A stretch of DNA of 40,569 bases from a virus: positions 1 to 40,569 of IMG/VR virus record IMGVR_UViG_3300034167_000574; one strand, 5' to 3'. The first letter of the stretch is position 1; every line of letters begins with the position of its first letter. Made by a program: the position numbers and the translations under genes. This document shows, one piece after another, positions 20,603-29,533 of this stretch. The notes under the pieces are model-generated. The model saw nothing but the letters and a program-made list of their open reading frames with translations. It was not told where the DNA came from and searched no databases.

Positions 20603-21313
20603 ATGACAAATAATTTATTACAAATAAAAATAAAACAAAGGTTAAACAAACTTGCATCACTCGATTATGATAATATCGAGTGTTGGCAAGTTAGTGAGGC
20701 GTTTAATAAAGCGCAACTAGAATGGTTTCGTAGACAAATACATGGTCATAATCAAGGTAAAGAAGGTGATGAATCAACAAAAATGAATATTGATGATGTT
20801 CAGTTAATGATTACAGATACAGGAAATACTTGGGGTTCAACAAAATATCCTTTGTATTATGAATCAAATATATTACCTGCTGATTATTTGTATTTTAAAA
20901 GACTATCTATTGATTGTATTTCAGATTGTTGTCCAGATCCAAGACCAATGATTACGTATCTTGCACAAGTAGGTGATATAGATAATTTATTGTCTGATGA
21001 TTTTAGAAGTCCTAGTGCACAATGGGGAGAAACTATTTGTACTATTTCTAATAACAGAATTAAAATTTATACAAATGGTGAATTTGATTTAGGAATACCA
21101 ACATTGTATTATTTTAGAAAACCAGTTGATATTCAATTTATTGGATGTATGAATCCTAGTGATGGTTCAATATCAGCTGTTAATGTTATTTGCGAATTTA
21201 AAGATGACATTGTTGAAATTTTAATTGATGAAGCATGTTCTATTTTAGCTGGTGATATTGAGTCAATGAATCAATATCAAAGAGAAAAACAAAACGCAAC
21301 TTTAAATAATTAA
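20603..21313 (+). CDS. Head-tail connector / ring protein (crAss-like), 236 aa
   Basis: Pattern of an adaptor protein: an N-terminal helix with KQRLNKLASLDYDNIECWQV and EAFNKAQLEWFRRQI, a beta middle (ILPADYLYFKRLSID), and a C-terminal helix DDIVEILIDEACSILAGDIE followed by a polar tail. This matches my memory of the first ring protein of crAss-like phages and, more loosely, of Gp6/Gp4-type connectors, which bind below the portal. The name is by similarity of layout; the structure is untested. Confidence 0.6.
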   Translation: MTNNLLQIKIKQRLNKLASLDYDNIECWQVSEAFNKAQLEWFRRQIHGHNQGKEGDESTKMNIDDVQLMITDTGNTWGSTKYPLYYESNILPADYLYFKRLSIDCISDCCPDPRPMITYLAQVGDIDNLLSDDFRSPSAQWGETICTISNNRIKIYTNGEFDLGIPTLYYFRKPVDIQFIGCMNPSDGSISAVNVICEFKDDIVEILIDEACSILAGDIESMNQYQREKQNATLNN

Positions 21314-21318
21314 CAGAT

Positions 21319-21762
21319 ATGGATTTTGCAGGAGATTATAAATCAAACAAATTAAAAAGACCAATAGGTTCTGTTGGTTCTTCACTTGAAAGTCATACAG
21401 CAACTTGTGTAAGTGAGTTAATGAATGCTGCTACAAGTTTTCACAAGTTACATTTAAAAGTAACTGGTTTAGGTTCATTTGCTGCACACAAAGCATTGAA
21501 TGAATTATATGATGCATTACCAGGACATGCTGATGATTTGGCAGAAGGATTCCAAGGTGCTGCAGAAAAATTATTAAATTATGAAGATTCTGCTCCTAGA
21601 ATTTTGAATTCTGTTGAAGAAGCATTATCTTATATTAGAGATTTATATCAACAAGTAACTTCATTACAAGCAGTTATGCCTTATAGTGAAATTGTAAATG
21701 ATCTTGATATGATCAAAAGTACACTGAATGGTATTAAATATAAATTACTATTCTTAAAATAA
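21319..21762 (+). CDS. Ferritin/Dps-like phage protein (DUF5856-like), 147 aa
   Basis: Contains FHKLHLKVTGLGSFAAHKAL followed by NELYDALPGHADDLAEGFQG, with the helix pattern H-x-L-H-(8)-H-x-x-L-(x)n-D-x-L-A-E of the Dps/ferritin group. I associate it with the phage family DUF5856. Dps proteins bind DNA or iron, but the metal-site residues here cannot be confirmed by eye. The presence within the head module hints at DNA condensation or a repurposed structural role. It starts 6 bases after the connector gene. Confidence 0.65.
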   Translation: MDFAGDYKSNKLKRPIGSVGSSLESHTATCVSELMNAATSFHKLHLKVTGLGSFAAHKALNELYDALPGHADDLAEGFQGAAEKLLNYEDSAPRILNSVEEALSYIRDLYQQVTSLQAVMPYSEIVNDLDMIKSTLNGIKYKLLFLK

Positions 21763-21791
21763 ATTTTATTATTAACTAAATATTTTTAACT

Positions 21792-23402
21792 ATGTCTTAT
21801 TTTCCACATGCATTTCAAAAAATGCTCGTTTCCAGTAGCTTTGTTACTGGTGCTGGAACTGCCACGTCTGCTTTAACAGCTGGACAACTTGCAGTTGTAG
21901 ATGCTTCAACAAACAAGTCTCTTGTTTTGTCTGGTGCTATCTCTTACCAAACATCACCTTTAGTGTATCTTGCACAAGGTAGTTTTCACACAACAGATAA
22001 AGTTGGTCCTTTTCACGGAGGTTATCAAGAATCTGTAAAATCAAAAGGTATCAATCCAAAGTACATTAGTGCTTTTTATGTGTCTGAGCCAGGTATTCCT
22101 GTTCAAGATATTGTAAAAGTTACTGCTACTACTGGATGTAATATTGCTTGCAATTCTACATACAGATTGAGATTAGATATTAAAGGTTCTCCTGCGTTAC
22201 GTTTCTTAACTCACAATGCATACTTTACATTAGATGCATATAGTGGATGTTGTGATTCAAGTAACAATAATGTTGATCCTAATGTTCTATTGTTAGGATG
22301 GGCAGATAGACTTGCTCTTTATCCAACTGTAAAAGATTTTGTACAAGCAAAAGTTTGGAATCAAGTTCTTGTTGCTGGTGTTGCTGCTACAGCTACTGCT
22401 TCTGCATCTTCTTCTTTAACATTAACTGAAAGAACTGGAGTTCTTGCTGGTGATAGAGTCGTATTTACTCCGACTACTGCTACTTCTGCAACTACTTCAA
22501 CAATTGCTGGTAACTTGTTTACTGTAGGTACTGCAACAAACACAATTTTCTCTGTAGGGCAAATACTTACTGGAACTAATGTAGCTGTTGGTACAACAAT
22601 TGTATCTCTTGTTTCTGGTGGTGGTGGAACTGGTTCTACTTTCTTAGTAAATATTTCTCAAACTACTGCTTCAACTACAATTAGTTCTGTTTCTCCTGTA
22701 ACTGCTTATGTATCTTCTGCATATGTTGGAGCTACTGGAGCTGGTGCTGTTGCTTTGGTTGCTGCTGCAACAATTCAAACACCAAGTGCTACTGCAATTG
22801 GTGTTGTAACTACCACTGCTGGTACTGCTGTTCAAGTTTATGATTCAATTAATTCTACAACTTATGTACCATTAACTGGTGCTACTTTGCCAGATTCAGT
22901 TAATTCATTCTTAGAAATTGTTGGTGCTTATGTAGATACTACATTTGGTGATTGTTCATTTTCTCCTAGAGATCACGTTGAATATCAACCAGTTGAAATC
23001 TATGCGTCTGTTACTGATACAGCTGGATTACCATGTATAACTTCTTGTTTTGTTCCTGCTGATGTTCAACAAGCAGTTCAAGGTAGAGGATATGGTGAAA
23101 CTCTTATTAGAGAATTGATTCTTGCTAAAAGATATCAACAAGAACCTTGGCAACAAGATCCACGTTTGAGAGAGGTATTAGATTATAATCCTTTTGGTGA
23201 AATCTCACGTGGTACTAAATATTTTACTTATCACATTTTACATAGTGTTCCTCGTAAAGCAAATCCTTCAGGAATGATGGACAACGATCAATACTTAGTA
23301 AAAATTGTTACTACTGCAAGAAGTTCTGCATTTGAAACTGCAATTTCTACTTTATTAACAACTGCTGGTAATTATGACACAGCATTCAAAGTGTTACCAT
23401 AA
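21792..23402 (+). CDS. Virion protein with inserted phage beta domain, 536 aa
   Basis: N-terminal ~190 residues (VTGAGTATSALTAGQLAVVD; LVYLAQGSFHTTDKVGPFHG) and the C-terminal ~185 residues (GYGETLIRELILAKRYQQEP; GEISRGTKYFTYHILHSVPR) appear to be one core. Residues ~191-353 are an Ala/Thr/Ser/Val-rich insert containing GQILTGTNVAVGTTI and then LVSGGGGTGSTF with SQTTASTT. That (V/G)Q-x-LTGT-x-V-x-x-GT-x-I pattern recurs in phage decoration and fibre proteins. The core type is not certain: a major tail-tube, sheath-like or decoration protein are all possible. An intrinsic terminator follows directly, closing the head module. Confidence 0.65.
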   Translation: MSYFPHAFQKMLVSSSFVTGAGTATSALTAGQLAVVDASTNKSLVLSGAISYQTSPLVYLAQGSFHTTDKVGPFHGGYQESVKSKGINPKYISAFYVSEPGIPVQDIVKVTATTGCNIACNSTYRLRLDIKGSPALRFLTHNAYFTLDAYSGCCDSSNNNVDPNVLLLGWADRLALYPTVKDFVQAKVWNQVLVAGVAATATASASSSLTLTERTGVLAGDRVVFTPTTATSATTSTIAGNLFTVGTATNTIFSVGQILTGTNVAVGTTIVSLVSGGGGTGSTFLVNISQTTASTTISSVSPVTAYVSSAYVGATGAGAVALVAAATIQTPSATAIGVVTTTAGTAVQVYDSINSTTYVPLTGATLPDSVNSFLEIVGAYVDTTFGDCSFSPRDHVEYQPVEIYASVTDTAGLPCITSCFVPADVQQAVQGRGYGETLIRELILAKRYQQEPWQQDPRLREVLDYNPFGEISRGTKYFTYHILHSVPRKANPSGMMDNDQYLVKIVTTARSSAFETAISTLLTTAGNYDTAFKVLP

Positions 23403-23426
23403 CACTATAGTATAGTAATCAAAAAT

Positions 23427-23457
23427 GAGGGGAGATTAAAAGTCTCTCCTCTTTTTG
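23427..23457 (+). terminator. Intrinsic terminator closing the head module
   Basis: GAGGGGAGA (23427-23435) pairs with TCTCTCCTC (23443-23451, one G-T pair) around TTAAAAG, followed directly by TTTTTG and more T. It lies 24 bases after the stop of 21792-23402. This is the clearest textbook terminator in the window. Confidence 0.88.
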
Positions 23458-23476
23458 TTTTATTTAATTTTTTTTC

Positions 23477-23494
23477 GTAAATTCTTATTGTAAT
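23477..23494 (+). promoter_or_regulatory. Candidate phage promoter motif, copy 1
   Basis: GTAAATTCTTATTGTAAT lies just after the terminator and 21 bases before the ATG of 23516-24100. A near-identical sequence (16/18) precedes gene 30863-31438. Position after a terminator suggests a promoter that restarts transcription. It lacks the TAnnTTTG box. Confidence 0.5.
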
Positions 23495-23515
23495 GATATT
23501 AATACTAAATTAGTT

Positions 23516-24100
23516 ATGGCAATTAGACATACCCTCGCATTAGATATTCCAGAAACAGCATGTGAAAATATTATAAGAATATTAGACGCATCTGTATATG
23601 GTTCAGGATTGGCAATTGATTGTCCAAGACTTGACATATATTTACCTGGATTTTCACTTCCGATATATTACTCAACTGATTTAACATCATTACCACCAAA
23701 AGTTTTAGAACCTGGGTTTATTAAAAATCTTTCTACTGCAGATTTAGGTATTACTGGTAATGATCAACCTATTAGTACTTTTCCTGATGGATTATATACT
23801 ATTAGATATAGTGTTTCACCTAATGATACTGTTTACGTTCAGTACTATCATTTAAGAACAACAACATTAACAAATACATATTATAGAGAAATTTGTAAAG
23901 TTCAATTACAAGCGTGTGAACCAAATGCAGAACAACATCAAAGATTGCATGATTTAAGATATATTAAAATGTATATCGATGCTGCAAAAGCAAAAGCAGA
24001 ATATTGTCATGCACCTGTTCAAGCTGTAGAAATGTATCAATATGCTGAAAGATTGTTAGCAAAGTATTTAACAGGATGTTGTGTTTCATGTACAAATTAA
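23516..24100 (+). CDS. Conserved virion-associated protein, 194 aa
   Basis: Beta-rich N-terminal ~120 residues (LDIYLPGFSLPIYYSTDL; FPDGLYTIRYSVSPNDTVYV) followed by a helical C-terminus (AEYCHAPVQAVEMYQYAERL) and a Cys cluster (GCCVSC) at the end. The FPDGLY-x-I-x-YSVSPND block is one I remember from conserved structural proteins of crAss-like phages, function unknown. It is the first gene of a transcription unit opened by the motif at 23477. Confidence 0.65.
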   Translation: MAIRHTLALDIPETACENIIRILDASVYGSGLAIDCPRLDIYLPGFSLPIYYSTDLTSLPPKVLEPGFIKNLSTADLGITGNDQPISTFPDGLYTIRYSVSPNDTVYVQYYHLRTTTLTNTYYREICKVQLQACEPNAEQHQRLHDLRYIKMYIDAAKAKAEYCHAPVQAVEMYQYAERLLAKYLTGCCVSCTN

Positions 24101-24117
24101 CCAATAAATAATAACCA

Positions 24118-24273
24118 ATGGCAAATTGTAATAACTGTCAAACTGCACTTGGATGTAGTTGTCAACAAAGAAAAGCAACCGATGGAAAAGTTGTTTGTAA
24201 TAATTGTTTAGTAAGTTATGAGAATAAACTTGTAGATAAAATGAATTCTGCAAATAGAACTATAAAAAAATAA
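24118..24273 (+). CDS. Cys-rich small protein, 51 aa
   Basis: An ATG at 24118 opens 51 codons: MANCNNCQTALGCSCQQRKA, then KVVCNNCLVSYENK and a polar tail. Two C-x2-C pairs (C4/C7, C28/C31) plus C13-x-C15 form a plausible zinc knuckle. The neighbours on both sides are similarly Cys-rich, and the gene fits the spacing of the cassette (17 bases after, 2 before). It could be a small adaptor of the adhesin cassette. The family is not recognised. Confidence 0.65.
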   Translation: MANCNNCQTALGCSCQQRKATDGKVVCNNCLVSYENKLVDKMNSANRTIKK

Positions 24274-24275
24274 AA

Positions 24276-24500
24276 ATGGATCCATTAATTCGTATAAATG
24301 AAGTATTTGCACAAACTATTTATGCAAGATACAAACGTAAAAGATATGGTTTAAAAAACTGTTCTGCACTTATTAATGAAGATTTAGCAGATGATTTACG
24401 TAATTTATTAATACGTGCAAGAGAAATGGAAAATTGTAGTTGTATTATGAGTAACAGTTGTTCATTAGCAAAAATTGAAGAAAAAATAAATACACTTTAA
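24276..24500 (+). CDS. Hypothetical protein, 74 aa
   Basis: Basic helical N-terminus (IRINEVFAQTIYARYKRKRY), a leucine-rich helix (LADDLRNLLIRAREMENCSC) and Cys residues in the last third. It is compact with no membrane segment. It begins 2 bases after the Cys-rich small gene and ends 1 base before the adhesin-like gene, so it is tightly inside the cassette. Role unknown. Confidence 0.65.
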   Translation: MDPLIRINEVFAQTIYARYKRKRYGLKNCSALINEDLADDLRNLLIRAREMENCSCIMSNSCSLAKIEEKINTL

Positions 24501-24501
24501 A

Positions 24502-26109
24502 ATGGGAGTACCAGTAAATAATCCAGGTTCTAATAGAGAGAACTGTCCTAAAATATCTTCAGCATGTGTTATTTGGCAAGGTCCAAATATTCCATGTATT
24601 AATTTATGTGCTGGTGATGCTATTGATGAAGTTGTATTTAAACTTGCAACATTATTATGTACTATTTCTGAAGGCATTGTTGATGTATCTGCATTAGATT
24701 TTCAATGCATATTAGACCCAACTTCTCAACAACCAACTAATTTACAAGATTCAATACAATTGATTATTGATTATATTTGTAGTTCTGGAAATGCTTCATT
24801 TTTAAGAACTGCAAATCCTTTATTAGCAAAATCATTAAGTACATTTTCTACTGGTGATGTATTACCATTACCTCAATGTTTATATTACACAGATGAAAAT
24901 AATGATTTAATTACAGCATTACCACAATCTGAATATATTGTTTATGTAGCTACAAAACTATGTGATTTGACTTTAACTGTAAGTTTACACACAGGAAGTA
25001 TAAATGCATTAAACACAAGAGTTAATGCATTACAAGCAGCGATAGACGCTATACCACCATCATCATCTACAGATATTTATATTATATCACAATGTGCATC
25101 AAGTTATGCACCTAATCTAAGAATATTAATTCAAGATGCTTTTACTAATTTAGAAAGAAATTATTGTAATCTTCTTTCAACTTTAGGTACAACAGATTCA
25201 ATTATCAATGGTGTTAATAGACAAATTCCAAACTTATCTAATTTACCACAACTTGTAAATACTAATTTATATATGCGACAAATTCCAGGATGGATTCCAA
25301 ATCCAAATGGAATAGGTAATAGTTTAGCAAATCTTTGGTTGACAGTAAATGATATAAGAACAAGATTACAAATTTATATTAATGAAATTGTAACAATACC
25401 TTGTATTTTAGCTTTACCAGAAAATCTTGAAATAACAACAATTGCCTCATTGTATTCTACATTAGTATTTGATAGTCCAAATTTAGGTGGAATAGAAAGA
25501 CCTTTGTCATATCAAGTTGAAGTTTATGATCTTACAGATACACTTTTTACAAATCCATTATTTTCAACAATTATTGTCGAAACTAATTTTCAAAAAACTG
25601 TAAACATTATTAGTGGTAATTTAGTACCAAATGTAGATTATAGAATTAATGTAGTATCAATTTATACATGTGGAACATCTAACCCTTCTTTTATAATATC
25701 TAAATTATTAACATTAGATAATTTATATACAGTTGTTGTAGGTTATAGTGATACTACATCAATTATGTTGTGTGATGGAAAAGATGAATTTTCTTTAATT
25801 ACTAGCGATTTAACTTTAACTCTTGTAACAATATCAGGTGGAATTCCTGTAAAAAATCTTGATGCAGAACCTATTATAGTAAAAGTTAGATTCCAAACAT
25901 TAAGTTGTGGAAGTGTTGAACCTATTACGCAAGATGTAGATTTAGAAATTTTATTTAATACTGATTCTGTAACATATTCATTTGTAAAAGAACAAGGAAT
26001 AATTTGTAATAATGGAACTTGTGGTTTAAGTGTAACATCATTATCTTGTGGTGTAAGTATTTCGCAACAACTTATTGAATTTACTGGTGATTTATTACCT
26101 TGTGTATAA
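24502..26109 (+). CDS. Adhesin/fibre-like virion protein with FN3-like domain, 535 aa
   Basis: The N-terminal ~50 residues carry the motif shared by three genes of this cassette: CVIWQGPNIPCINLCAGDAI, then a helix with FKLATLLC. The middle is helical and Ser/Thr/Asn-rich. Residues ~302-403 look like a fibronectin-III-type or similar beta sandwich (ERPLSYQVEVYDLTDTLF, then LVPNVDYRINVVSIYTCG). The C-terminal part is beta-rich with several Cys pairs. Together these suggest a tail fibre or surface adhesin anchored to the virion by the shared N-terminus. The receptor is unknown. Confidence 0.6.
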   Translation: MGVPVNNPGSNRENCPKISSACVIWQGPNIPCINLCAGDAIDEVVFKLATLLCTISEGIVDVSALDFQCILDPTSQQPTNLQDSIQLIIDYICSSGNASFLRTANPLLAKSLSTFSTGDVLPLPQCLYYTDENNDLITALPQSEYIVYVATKLCDLTLTVSLHTGSINALNTRVNALQAAIDAIPPSSSTDIYIISQCASSYAPNLRILIQDAFTNLERNYCNLLSTLGTTDSIINGVNRQIPNLSNLPQLVNTNLYMRQIPGWIPNPNGIGNSLANLWLTVNDIRTRLQIYINEIVTIPCILALPENLEITTIASLYSTLVFDSPNLGGIERPLSYQVEVYDLTDTLFTNPLFSTIIVETNFQKTVNIISGNLVPNVDYRINVVSIYTCGTSNPSFIISKLLTLDNLYTVVVGYSDTTSIMLCDGKDEFSLITSDLTLTLVTISGGIPVKNLDAEPIIVKVRFQTLSCGSVEPITQDVDLEILFNTDSVTYSFVKEQGIICNNGTCGLSVTSLSCGVSISQQLIEFTGDLLPCV

Positions 26110-26131
26110 TAATTAAATAAAAAATAATATC

Positions 26132-26956
26132 ATGGCTTGTACAGATCCAAATTGTAATACCGCATGTAACTGTAATCAGTGTTGTCCACCAACTCCACCT
26201 CCAGTACCACCAACCCCTCCTGTATGTATAGGAACACAATGTGAAGAAGTTTACGATGCAGCATGTGTTAATTACTCTGGTCCTGCAATAGAATGTATGG
26301 GCATTACTGTAGGATTATCTTTAAATAACATTATTCAATTGTTTGCTGCAAAACTTTGTGATTGTTGCAGTACTGTAAAATGTATAAACCCAATTGAATA
26401 CTTTTTTACAAGAGTAGCATTTTGGTATAATATTAAAAAAGCTGAGACTCCTGCATATAAAGTAGCAGATGCGTATGAACTTATTACAAAAGAAGGAGGT
26501 TTAACTTTAAAAAAATGTGATTATTGTTGTCCAGATGGATCATTTTACGGATTAATATTAAACAATGCTACATTAATAGATGATTTGACAAATTATAATA
26601 ATGGTGTTTTAATACCTATTTCTGAACCATGCACTAATTGTCAAACAAATTATAATGAATGTGCAACAACATTTTTAACATTATTTGATCCAACATTAAA
26701 TGGCACTGCTGTACCTCCAATTACATCTTTAAATATTTCTGAATTTGCTGGATTTAATGGTGAATCTGGATTGTGTACATTAAATACTGTTTTACCAAAC
26801 TTGTTTACATATAATGAAATAACGTCTCTTATGCAAAATATAAAAAAAGATGGTTTTATAATTACATGTGATTCTGAAAATGGAAATCTTTGGATGGGTT
26901 CATTAGCTAGTTATGGAAGTTATATTTGTAATATGAGTAATGAATGTTTAACTTAA
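26132..26956 (+). CDS. Adhesin-cassette protein with Pro-rich linker, 274 aa
   Basis: Residues 1-31 are Cys/Pro-rich (NCNQCCPPTPPPVPPTPP). Then the shared anchor motif ACVNYSGPAIECMGITVGLS, followed by a domain beginning CINPIEYFF. The C-terminal ~80 residues (FAGFNGESGLCTLNTVLPNL; DGFIITCDSENGNLWMGS) are homologous to the end of the neighbour 26972-27619. So this protein looks like the anchor motif fused to a copy of that neighbour's domain. Probable tail-fibre or adhesin component. No enzyme motif. Confidence 0.6.
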   Translation: MACTDPNCNTACNCNQCCPPTPPPVPPTPPVCIGTQCEEVYDAACVNYSGPAIECMGITVGLSLNNIIQLFAAKLCDCCSTVKCINPIEYFFTRVAFWYNIKKAETPAYKVADAYELITKEGGLTLKKCDYCCPDGSFYGLILNNATLIDDLTNYNNGVLIPISEPCTNCQTNYNECATTFLTLFDPTLNGTAVPPITSLNISEFAGFNGESGLCTLNTVLPNLFTYNEITSLMQNIKKDGFIITCDSENGNLWMGSLASYGSYICNMSNECLT

Positions 26957-26971
26957 TTAAATAAAAAAATC

Positions 26972-27619
26972 ATGAGTACATGTATTAATCCAATTGTAAA
27001 TTATATAGAACAAATAATTGCAATAAGCGAAAATCAAAGTATATCAATTCCACAAGCATTTGCTGATAATAAATTTTTACCTATTACTGTGCTTGGAGCA
27101 TGTGAATTAGGATGTAGTGATTTATATATAATTGCACCTATGCGTTTTAATAATGGTAATAATGCCATTGAACAACTTTATGGTGAATGCGGTTATGTCT
27201 TTAATAATCCTTGTTGTTTTAATTATGAATTGCAATCTTATCAAGATTATCCTTTAATAAATAACATTAGAACTACATTTGGTGAAACAGAATTATTAAC
27301 ATGTTGTAATAGTTTTAATAAATGTACTGAAGATTATTATGAACTTATAACTGCTGAATATCAGTTTCATCCAAATTATAATTCTGGATATTATAAGAAA
27401 GGGTTGTTTGAATTTAATACTTTAAATGGTGATTCAGGTTTATGTGATTTATTAGAATTTTTAAAAACATTACCAACATCACCTGTTTTTCCTGGTGATA
27501 TATTGCAAGAAGTATTAGATCAATTTTTGTCAGATGGGTTTGTTGCGTATTATGACAGTGCCACCTCAACATTATATGCTGGTACAGTAACTGGATTTTG
27601 TTTATTCATAAACCCATAA
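26972..27619 (+). CDS. Adhesin-cassette protein lacking the anchor motif, 215 aa
   Basis: Starts MSTCINPIVNYIEQIIAIS: the CINPI start and the C-terminal block (FNTLNGDSGLCDLLEFLKTL; SDGFVAYYDSATSTLYAGT) match residues ~85-274 of the preceding protein. It therefore consists of the shared body domain without the GP-x-I-x-C anchor. A partner of its paralogue in a mixed oligomer is one reading. Many Cys (CCNSFNKCTEDYYE) suggest disulphides or metal binding. Function unknown. Confidence 0.6.
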   Translation: MSTCINPIVNYIEQIIAISENQSISIPQAFADNKFLPITVLGACELGCSDLYIIAPMRFNNGNNAIEQLYGECGYVFNNPCCFNYELQSYQDYPLINNIRTTFGETELLTCCNSFNKCTEDYYELITAEYQFHPNYNSGYYKKGLFEFNTLNGDSGLCDLLEFLKTLPTSPVFPGDILQEVLDQFLSDGFVAYYDSATSTLYAGTVTGFCLFINP

Positions 27620-27631
27620 ATATTTAAAAAT

Positions 27632-29398
27632 ATGTTTCCAAATACACCATGTCCTGATTGTCCACCATGTCCTAGTACAATTACACCTTTACCATTACCT
27701 GATTTATCAGATATAGTATGTAATAGTACTTATGATTCTACATGCGTAATGTATACTGGGAATGATATTGATTGTATTGGTATTTTAAATGGAATGTTTC
27801 TTGATCAAGTGTTACAAATTTTAAGTAGTAATGCGTGTACATGTTGTGAAGGATTTCCTTTATTTACATATCAAGCAGCTAGACTAATAACAGATACTAA
27901 AGGAGGAGCATTAACTTTACAACCAGTATGTGATAATCCAAATGATTTTGCTAATCATCAATTAGTTTATGTTTATAGACCAAATAATGTGTTTTCAAAT
28001 ACAATATCTATAACTGATACAATATATAAGTATAATAAAATTGATAAATATACAACACCAAATTTATATTATGGAATACAACTATTATCAAGTACAGAAA
28101 TAAATACAATAAGACTTGATAATACAGGTGCTATAACTGAAAAATATCTTTGCAACTTTCCAATTTTTGATAAATTTTATATTGGAACAAATCAATCAAC
28201 TAATCCTATTTCTGGAACAGTTGTTTATAAAGATCAGTTAAACAATAATCTAACATATCCAGGTATATATAATAATTTATGTGCATCTGTGTATAATGCA
28301 ATATCAATTGTTTCTGAAACAAATGTGATTAGTCCTTGTCCTATTGTAAGTGCTCATGGATATTTTGTTTCAGCAAATACAACAAGTACTGCTTTTGTAA
28401 CATATACTGATAGATATAATGTACAACAAACATTGACATTATCAAATTCAAGTTTAACACACCATAAAATTTTTACAATAATTGCAAAAAGTATTGATGT
28501 GCCACCTGTGTATATTGCTAAGATTATTACAACTTATACTACTCATGTTGAAGATCGGTATAATTGTAGAAAATATAAATTTATAAATAATCCATCAGGT
28601 AAATCATTTTTTTGGGAATATAAAGATCCTACATCAGGATTAATAGTTAGTGGTTCATCTCTTCCTGGCACACCTTATTTAAATGAAAATTTTGATTCAG
28701 GTGCAATACCAGATACAAGTGATCCTTACACAACAATATGGACATTGCCATCAGGAGTATGGATGATGTTTAATACTGGTTCAGGTGTGTCAGCAGCTCG
28801 TAATTGGGGACCAAGTGCAACTTATTTTACTTCTTCACCAACATCAATTTATGCAAGACGTACTACTGCGCTTACAGTTGGTGAAACTGTATCTGTATTT
28901 ATAGCATCTCCTTTAATTACAATATTACCAAATTCACAATTATCATTTAAAGTTAGAAGAAATGAAGGTGGTGATACTGATACTAAATTATTAATAAGAA
29001 TAGGTTATCCACCTTACCCTCAAGATGATCCTAGTAATTTTCCAGTAATTGTAAAAGAATATATATGCGCTGGTTTAGATGATGGTAATTTATCATATGA
29101 TCCAATAACAAATCCTACTGCAACATATTCTACATGGGTAGAAAAAATTGTTGATTTATCATCATATGCTGGACAAACATGTTATCTTGCTTTTAATAGA
29201 CAAATGTTTATAGACATATTAGGTACTTCTTTTAGTGGTAGTGGAATTTATATTGATGATATAAAACTGCAAATAAAACCTGCTCTTGGACAAATTTTTC
29301 CTGCAAAAGATTACTTTACTTATACTCGTGGTGATGGTGATAATTCATTACTTCCTTTATCTAATGATAATGTATTAGATGATGATGGATATTGTTAA
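27632..29398 (+). CDS. Adhesin with choice-of-anchor J-like domain, 588 aa
   Basis: N-terminus CPDCPPCPSTITPLPLP, then the shared motif TCVMYTGNDIDCIGILNGMF. Residues ~344-549 look like a choice-of-anchor J / cleaved-adhesin domain: LNENFDSGAIPDTSDPYTT, a SSPTSIYA block, LSFKVRRNEGGDTDTKLLIR, and TWVEKIVDLSSYAGQTCYLA followed by GIYIDDIKLQI. Such jelly-roll domains are common on secreted Bacteroidota proteins and bind glycans or proteins. It is likely the receptor-binding tip of the cassette. The C-terminal tail is short and acidic. It is followed by a terminator. Confidence 0.7.
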   Translation: MFPNTPCPDCPPCPSTITPLPLPDLSDIVCNSTYDSTCVMYTGNDIDCIGILNGMFLDQVLQILSSNACTCCEGFPLFTYQAARLITDTKGGALTLQPVCDNPNDFANHQLVYVYRPNNVFSNTISITDTIYKYNKIDKYTTPNLYYGIQLLSSTEINTIRLDNTGAITEKYLCNFPIFDKFYIGTNQSTNPISGTVVYKDQLNNNLTYPGIYNNLCASVYNAISIVSETNVISPCPIVSAHGYFVSANTTSTAFVTYTDRYNVQQTLTLSNSSLTHHKIFTIIAKSIDVPPVYIAKIITTYTTHVEDRYNCRKYKFINNPSGKSFFWEYKDPTSGLIVSGSSLPGTPYLNENFDSGAIPDTSDPYTTIWTLPSGVWMMFNTGSGVSAARNWGPSATYFTSSPTSIYARRTTALTVGETVSVFIASPLITILPNSQLSFKVRRNEGGDTDTKLLIRIGYPPYPQDDPSNFPVIVKEYICAGLDDGNLSYDPITNPTATYSTWVEKIVDLSSYAGQTCYLAFNRQMFIDILGTSFSGSGIYIDDIKLQIKPALGQIFPAKDYFTYTRGDGDNSLLPLSNDNVLDDDGYC

Positions 29399-29456
29399 AT
29401 AATACTTAAATAATATATCAGAAATGGTTTGTTGGTTTTCCATTTTTGAGGAACTT

Positions 29457-29485
29457 CCCTCGTGTAACAACGAGGGTTGTTTTTT
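29457..29485 (+). terminator. Intrinsic terminator after adhesin cassette
   Basis: CCCTCGT (29457-29463) pairs with ACGAGGG (29470-29476) around a 6-nt loop, followed by TTGTTTTTT. It lies 59 bases after the stop of 27632-29398. Confidence 0.88.
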
Positions 29486-29509
29486 ATAACAAAAAAATAA
29501 CTACATTTG
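29477..29509 (+). promoter_or_regulatory. Bacteroidota-type promoter of metallophosphoesterase gene
   Basis: TACATTTG at 29502-29509 matches the -7 consensus TAnnTTTG. A TTG at 29477-29479 is 22 bases upstream, slightly longer than the usual spacing and overlapping the terminator's T-run. Start would be near 29516, about 18 bases before the ATG at 29534. Confidence 0.55.
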
Positions 29510-29533
29510 TACAAACTCTAAATAACTAATAAT

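Noticed and set aside
21792-23402. Contractile tail sheath
   Set aside because: The N-terminus has a faint sheath-like look, but there is no typical sheath C-terminus and the neighbouring ring and muzzle proteins point to a short-tailed virion; left as an unspecified virion protein.
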